Shown here: positions 59,701-64,000 of the stretch, piece after piece
How the letters are laid out: each line of letters starts with the position of its first letter
Position numbering within the stretch: the stretch's first letter is position 1
Source of the DNA: Branchiostoma belcheri
Taxonomy: Eukaryota; Chordata; Leptocardii; Amphioxiformes; Branchiostomatidae
NCBI RefSeq assembly: GCF_001625305.1
Contig: NW_017803943.1
Coordinates: 2,215,481-2,279,480, forward strand
Reading direction: 5' to 3'
Length of the DNA stretch: 64,000 nucleotides
Notes under the pieces: generated by a model
Told to the model about the DNA's origin: nothing
The model's database searches: none
What the model saw: the letters and a program-made list of their open reading frames with translations, nothing else
Made by a program: the position numbers and the translations under genes

Positions 59701-62700
59701 CACAAAACCCGTAATGTACTTTGGCAGAATGACTCATTTAAGATCCTATATTGTATTACCGCATTCAAGGATGACATCCTGTCTATACTTCTCAAATGTT
59801 GCATTGGAAAAGATATAGTCTGCAATGGACAAAAATCTGATTTAATGCTGACCAAGCATCCAGCAAAAACTGTGAAAAATCTGGGGTTGGGGCATCATCA
59901 CTAGAAAGCTATAAACACCTCCTGCAATTAAATGTGCAAAGATTGGATGTAGCAGGTTGTTCAGTGTAATATATACTGTAATATAGCCTGCTGCCACCAC
60001 ACCAAGAGCCTGTGAAGTGTGTTATTCCCAGGGACGGTTATATACCAGCTATACAGAATCTGATGCAGATACAGATGGTATGGGACTATCCTGACCTGTT
60101 ATCTAGCAGGATCCTCTTGTATATATCGATGGCCTCCTGGTAGTGTGAGCGGAGGTAGTGTATGGAGGCCAGACTCAGCTGGTCCTCTATGATGTCCTGT
60201 AGGTTCTGGTGGTAGTGCATCAGTCGCTTCTCATCATTAAACTGGAACACAAGCAACACGTATAGACTCTAATAACATGGACATGTTTAAACTGTAAAAC
60301 AAGCCACACGTATAGACTACATTCATCAGCCTCTTCTTTGTTATTAAACTGGAACACAAGCATCACATATAGACTCATACAAGAACAGACATGTTTACAG
60401 TCTGAATGTCTTACATGAAGCCCTTGGCTACGCAATTATAAGAAGCCTGACATGAGTTAGAAACATTTTTTACAATGTTTAACAAAATAACCACATATAC
60501 TTGTTCAAATATGGACATTTTTCTAGTCCAATTTCTTACAAGTTTGAAATAAAAAACATCAAGAAACCCAGCATGCATCTGAGATATTACCAAACTGTAA
60601 TAAAAGTCTGATGTGCACAAAACATGGGGTTACCTGGGTCCTCCACAAAATGTTTTTCTGATAGCACACCATTAACTACTTTGGTCTACTCTGGTCTGGT
60701 CCTGGTTTCCACATCAAGTTTTTAAAAAAATTCTAAACAACTTTAAGCTATTTTATTGCAATGCAGGTCTTGACTGATTCATACACATATGAAATATCAT
60801 GTTGTATTGGCATTACCTGGGATCATGTGCAATCATATGACAATCATCACTCAGAGGAATATCATGCTTTGTTGAGAGGTGTGTGCTCTACACAGCTGTA
60901 CAATAATGTACACATGCTTGTTGCAAAGACTGAAAAGTTGCGTGATGACAGGACAGATGCACACATGAACATAGTGATGTTACACAAAAATCATTTTGTA
61001 CAATGTAATTGAGAGCTCTTATTGTTTGTAGTACATCCCTCTCACTAGCTCAGTGTAACAAATTCTAAGTAGTAGTACATGTACAAGTTTTCCCTTCTCC
61101 AAATGCTTCTCAATTTTTCATTTTCATCATGCCTTAAAACAACAATTGACAGTTTTATTTGGAAATAAAATTCTCTAGCACATCAATCAAATCTGTTCCT
61201 CACCCAAAAAATTGGTGATGGTAAATCACTTAAAACCCCCATGCAAGCTTTGCACAGGCAGTTTTTAAAGTCACATGAAGTCTCATGCTAAAAGACGCAT
61301 GCTCACAGAGGGAGTCAGACAGATCTTGTAGCCCGAGCCTTTATTTTATACTTCAGCCATGCAGAAGTGTGCATCAGGTACGAGCCAGTCGGGAGAGGGA
61401 CCGGCAAAAACAAATGTTTGGCTTACGTCGGAATTCTGGCTCACCTTGTGTGAGAGGTGGAACAGAAGGCGGTTCTGCAGGCGGCTTTTTGGGGCTGGTG
61501 GTGGAAACAGGTGGTTAGTAGGTGGTGCACTCTTTTTAAATACGGTCCGTCAAACCTGCACAAGAAGACTACTTGGGGGACTGATAAAATTTGGTCTCAA
61601 TGCTTGTGTCAATGGGGAAAAATTTTCGAAATGACGAAACAAAAAGGGGTCACATTAGCCAAGTAGTCATTATGTAGAGTTGCATCTTGTACAGGTTTGA
61701 CTGTATATTTTATACATTCTTTTTTATATTATACATTCTTTATTGAATACCTTTCATCTACTACAAATGAGCATTACATGTCACCACAAACCAAAATTGG
61801 TCTGAGGAGCCTATTATACATTGTAAATAAACTACCTATAGCTAGTGGACATTGTATTTCAATCTTCATTGTTCATCATGAGAATATCATTACAGTGACT
61901 GAATAATATATCTTTTCTCTTGAGCAACTTGAATCTATTGACCAATCCAATAGGTCAATGACAAAACACTTATAAGCTTTCCGGTAAAGAAAAGAATTCA
62001 GATGATTCCTGTCTCCACAGAGATATCCAAACTCACATTTCTGAGCCGCCTCGTCCGCCTCCTTGTACATGCCCAGGAAGAAGTCACAGCAGGCCAGGTT
62101 CACCCAGACGTCAGGGTGGCAGCCGTCTCGCTTCGTCATAGACTGGTACTCCTGAAGGATAATATGATGCTTTAAGACCCATTTCACAAGTAATTAAGTA
62201 TGTAATATATACACACTTATATGGAGGACATCTGCACCCATGTTCATATCCAAAAAAAAGTTTGCAACCATACCGATGGAACGAAAAGAAAAGAAGAAGA
62301 TGTCTGAGGAAGGGAAGCATGACTCAACTTATCAAGTTTTCCAAAGTCAAAGAGGATTTCAAAGAACAAAAAGAAAGAATTCACTGTTTGGTCATGCTAG
62401 TATCATGCCCAGTGTGTTCAGTCATTCTTCAACAAATGACAACTTTTTTTGTCTAAGTGCCCAGAGGATTTCATGTCTACGAAACAGTCTAGAAAAGTAG
62501 CTAGATGAATCCTGTTGTGTGTTTTACCTCCATGGCTCGCTTGTACTCGCCCAGGTGAAAGGCACAGTAGGCGATCCACATGTCCACCTCTTCACTACCT
62601 TTACCACTGGAACGGTTAAACTGGTGGGGACAAGAAAAACAACATTAGTCATTTATACATGAATGTGAAAACACATCATTGAAAATGGCTGACGTTTCAG

Positions 62701-63645
62701 GTAGCATCCTCTACTTTTTGTCAATGAATTGATTGTAAATGACAAGATCTTTCAGTCAAAATACATTTCAGTCGCTGAAGAAAGGTAGTGGTTGCAACCT
62801 AGCTGAAACATCTTTAACCATTTTTCAAAATCTATCCAGTTGCTCAAGTAACTGTTATTTAGAGTACAATCATGGTATTCTTTACCTGAATGTCTAACCT
62901 TCATTGATGTTAAGTAAAAGTTTAAATCATCATTGGTTTTCAAAGGACATTTCTTCATCCATCTACCTCGAGAAGTGTGATAGCCCCCGTGTAGTCCCTG
63001 TTGGTCAGGTAATCCTCCAACTTGGGCAGTTTCTTCTTCTTCTTGCCCGACTCCTTGGCAGGACTGGAGGCCGCCGGGCCCGTGGCCGGCTTGGCTCGTG
63101 AGAGCATCTGGAACAAATGCACAAGGAGGTTTGGTAAGGGATAGGAATTTGAGAAATTATTGATCATTTGTATCTGTATTAGTATAGCCAGTATAACTGC
63201 CCTTCAGCATAACATACAAGCTTTTGTCATATTTCTCTCTAACGTTACATAAACTGTTAATCTATTTCCGAAACATTAAGATGATGGCAATAACAATTAC
63301 AATCAGTTTCAATGCAATGACATTGTGTAAAATTTGTCAAATTCTGCCCTTGGGCTGCTAAGAATTGCTCTTATTCCCATAAGAGTCCCATAATAAACCA
63401 GTTTATTTTGCAGGTACTGTATGAAATAAAAATATATTTGTCCTCTCAAATTTCAAGTTCTGTTTAAGAGATCTGGTGAAAAACTGAGGAACTGCGAAGT
63501 ACATGTATCAGCAAACCTTTGAATCCACTAACAGGATTGGTAATGTTCAAAGAAACCAAGTTTAAGACACAAAAGTCAACGGTATCAAACTTGCAAAGAT
63601 AGTATAGGGTTGATAGTTGAAACAGATCATACGGTAACTCACCAT
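53631..63645 (-). CDS. TTC26: IFT56/TTC26, TPR protein of intraflagellar transport complex B
   Basis: Exons: 63645-63643, 63107-62967, 62620-62528, 62151-62037, 61494-61445, 60241-60096, 59596-59425, 58835-58658, 58074-57901, 57488-57400, 56970-56817, 56387-56281, 55944-55811, then 55232-55118 or 53745-53631. Either form gives 1671 bases, 556 aa (human about 554). The first exon codes only the initial ATG; the join gives MMLSRAKP, exactly as in vertebrates. The short exon 61494-61445 ([16 protein letters not shown]) was found from homology. Tetratricopeptide helices run throughout ([50 protein letters not shown]). IFT-B carries cargo to the ciliary tip; IFT56 loss disturbs motility-protein delivery. 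A lysine-rich stretch lies at residues ~22-27. Confidence 0.95.
54760..54997. mobile_element. Foldback MITE (AGCACGT...ACTG ends), copy 2
   Basis: AGCACGTTGGAAGAACATAC at one end and GGCACAGTATGTTATGCCGA then AGTGCT at the other. Same family as 19674-19954. It lies between the two alternative IFT56 terminal exons; a minus-strand AATAAA at 54703-54708 follows it. Confidence 0.6.
55118..55232 (-). CDS. TTC26: IFT56 alternative last exon, proximal
   Basis: 115 bases in phase 2, opening with [20 protein letters not shown], then [18 protein letters not shown] and a stop. Same length, phase and acceptor type as the distal exon, but clearly diverged in sequence. ETLR matches human ETLREVLHLL. Confidence 0.85.
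57213..57318. mobile_element. Near-perfect ~100-base foldback in an IFT56 intron
   Basis: GTATTTTAGCTCCTGAGTCT then CTTTTGTC pairs with GACAAAAGAGACTCGGGAGC then TAAAATAGG; outer arms GCCTG.TAACCAG / CTGGTTACCAGGC belong to the AGCCTGG foldback family. Confidence 0.6.
58943..59020 (-). repeat. TTC26: Partial copy of IFT56 exon 58835-58658, acceptor half
   Basis: The copy has an acceptor and [22 protein letters not shown], almost identical to the true exon, then diverges. Neighbouring intron (GAAGGTTCTTT, TCATCAGGA) is copied too, giving a ~180-base unit. No donor follows. Confidence 0.8.
60227..60398 (-). repeat. TTC26: Copies of the IFT56 exon 60241-60096 acceptor edge
   Basis: ATTAAACTGGAACACAAGCA then CACGTATAGACTC occurs at about 60236 and 60344, with a degraded middle unit near 60288. 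The unit includes the acceptor and first bases of the exon. Confidence 0.6.
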
Positions 63646-63920
63646 CTTGGCAGGTGGTTTTCTGTCGTTCTATTGCACAGAGAAAAATTCCTTTCGCTTC
63701 TAGGTCTTCCCTGATGTCTCAAGCCTCTGTCTGATCGAATAACTTCACTCAAATCGCTGTAGTTATCCTTGAAACTCCGACGTTTCTGAGGAGAACATTT
63801 TCTACCTGAAGTCTGGTCTGTTACCAGGTGAGGAATGCCGCCCAGCCTCGTCTTGGTTACGCGTCTCGCGGAGTCTCGCGCGAGTTCGGCAACTGCAGTT
63901 CTCACAAAATCCGCCTAAAA
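63646..63920 (-). promoter_or_regulatory. IFT56 5' UTR and probable promoter
   Basis: The ATG at 63645-63643 is preceded by a purine-rich leader. GTTACC-like words (GTTACCAGG at 63819, GTTACGCG at 63855) resemble X-box-type RFX sites seen in cilia genes, but no paired palindrome is certain. Confidence 0.3.
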
Positions 63921-64000
63921 ATGGCGCTTCTGCACGGTGTCTTCCTTTTTACAATTTTTAGGCAATAAACGTATTTAGAAGAGTAAAATTATAGCTTGCA

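Noticed and set aside
61285-61666. Plus-strand open frames around the hidden IFT56 exon
   Set aside because: They are antisense to the real 50-base exon at 61494-61445, which matches vertebrate IFT56.

Overview
This looks like a window from a cephalochordate (amphioxus, Branchiostoma-type) nuclear genome. The evidence is compact deuterostome genes with many short phased introns, vertebrate-like proteins, very frequent 'acatgta' words and many short foldback elements in introns. The species call is an inference. No bacterial or organellar features are present.

Layout. (1) 465-20892, minus: the N-terminal half of a CCDC17-type zinc-finger/coiled-coil gene, whose 3' end runs off the left edge. 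Its last visible intron (599-9130) is almost entirely a recent nest of transposons. A Helentron-like element was split by a terminal-inverted-repeat (TIR) element, which carries two short derivatives in tandem and a second copy of the first element inside it. (2) 20893-24300: intergenic, with a PIF/Harbinger-type element that carries a Myb/SANT-like reading frame. (3) 27403-39280, minus: a complete ZFYVE9/SARA gene (FYVE zinc finger, Smad-binding domain, conserved C-terminal region; 16 coding exons, 1933 aa by my splice model), with a probable long 3' UTR down to about 24.3 kb. (4) 41285-43817, plus: ERI3-type DEDDh exoribonuclease (6 exons, 247 aa), divergent from SARA across a few hundred bases. 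(5) 44777-48137, minus: canopy CNPY3/4-type ER co-chaperone (6 exons, 277 aa). (6) 48775-52496, plus: indoleamine 2,3-dioxygenase family (8 exons, 394 aa), divergent from canopy. (7) 53631-63645, minus: IFT56/TTC26 (14 exons, 556 aa) with two candidate terminal exons. All exon joins were made by eye from splice sites, frame and recalled vertebrate homologues. Phases close exactly in all four complete genes and in IFT56.

The genes do not form a pathway. They cover TGF-beta/endosome signalling (SARA), RNA processing (ERI3), ER folding (canopy), tryptophan catabolism (IDO) and cilia (IFT56). CCDC17 is poorly understood.

The most unusual signal is a pattern. In CCDC17, SARA and IFT56 at least ten short local tandem duplications start or end inside an exon and copy one splice site with the neighbouring intron, leaving decoy or alternative splice sites. 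One, in SARA, is in frame and would add exactly 16 residues. IFT56 also has an older, fully coding duplication of its last exon: two 115-base exons with the same phase.
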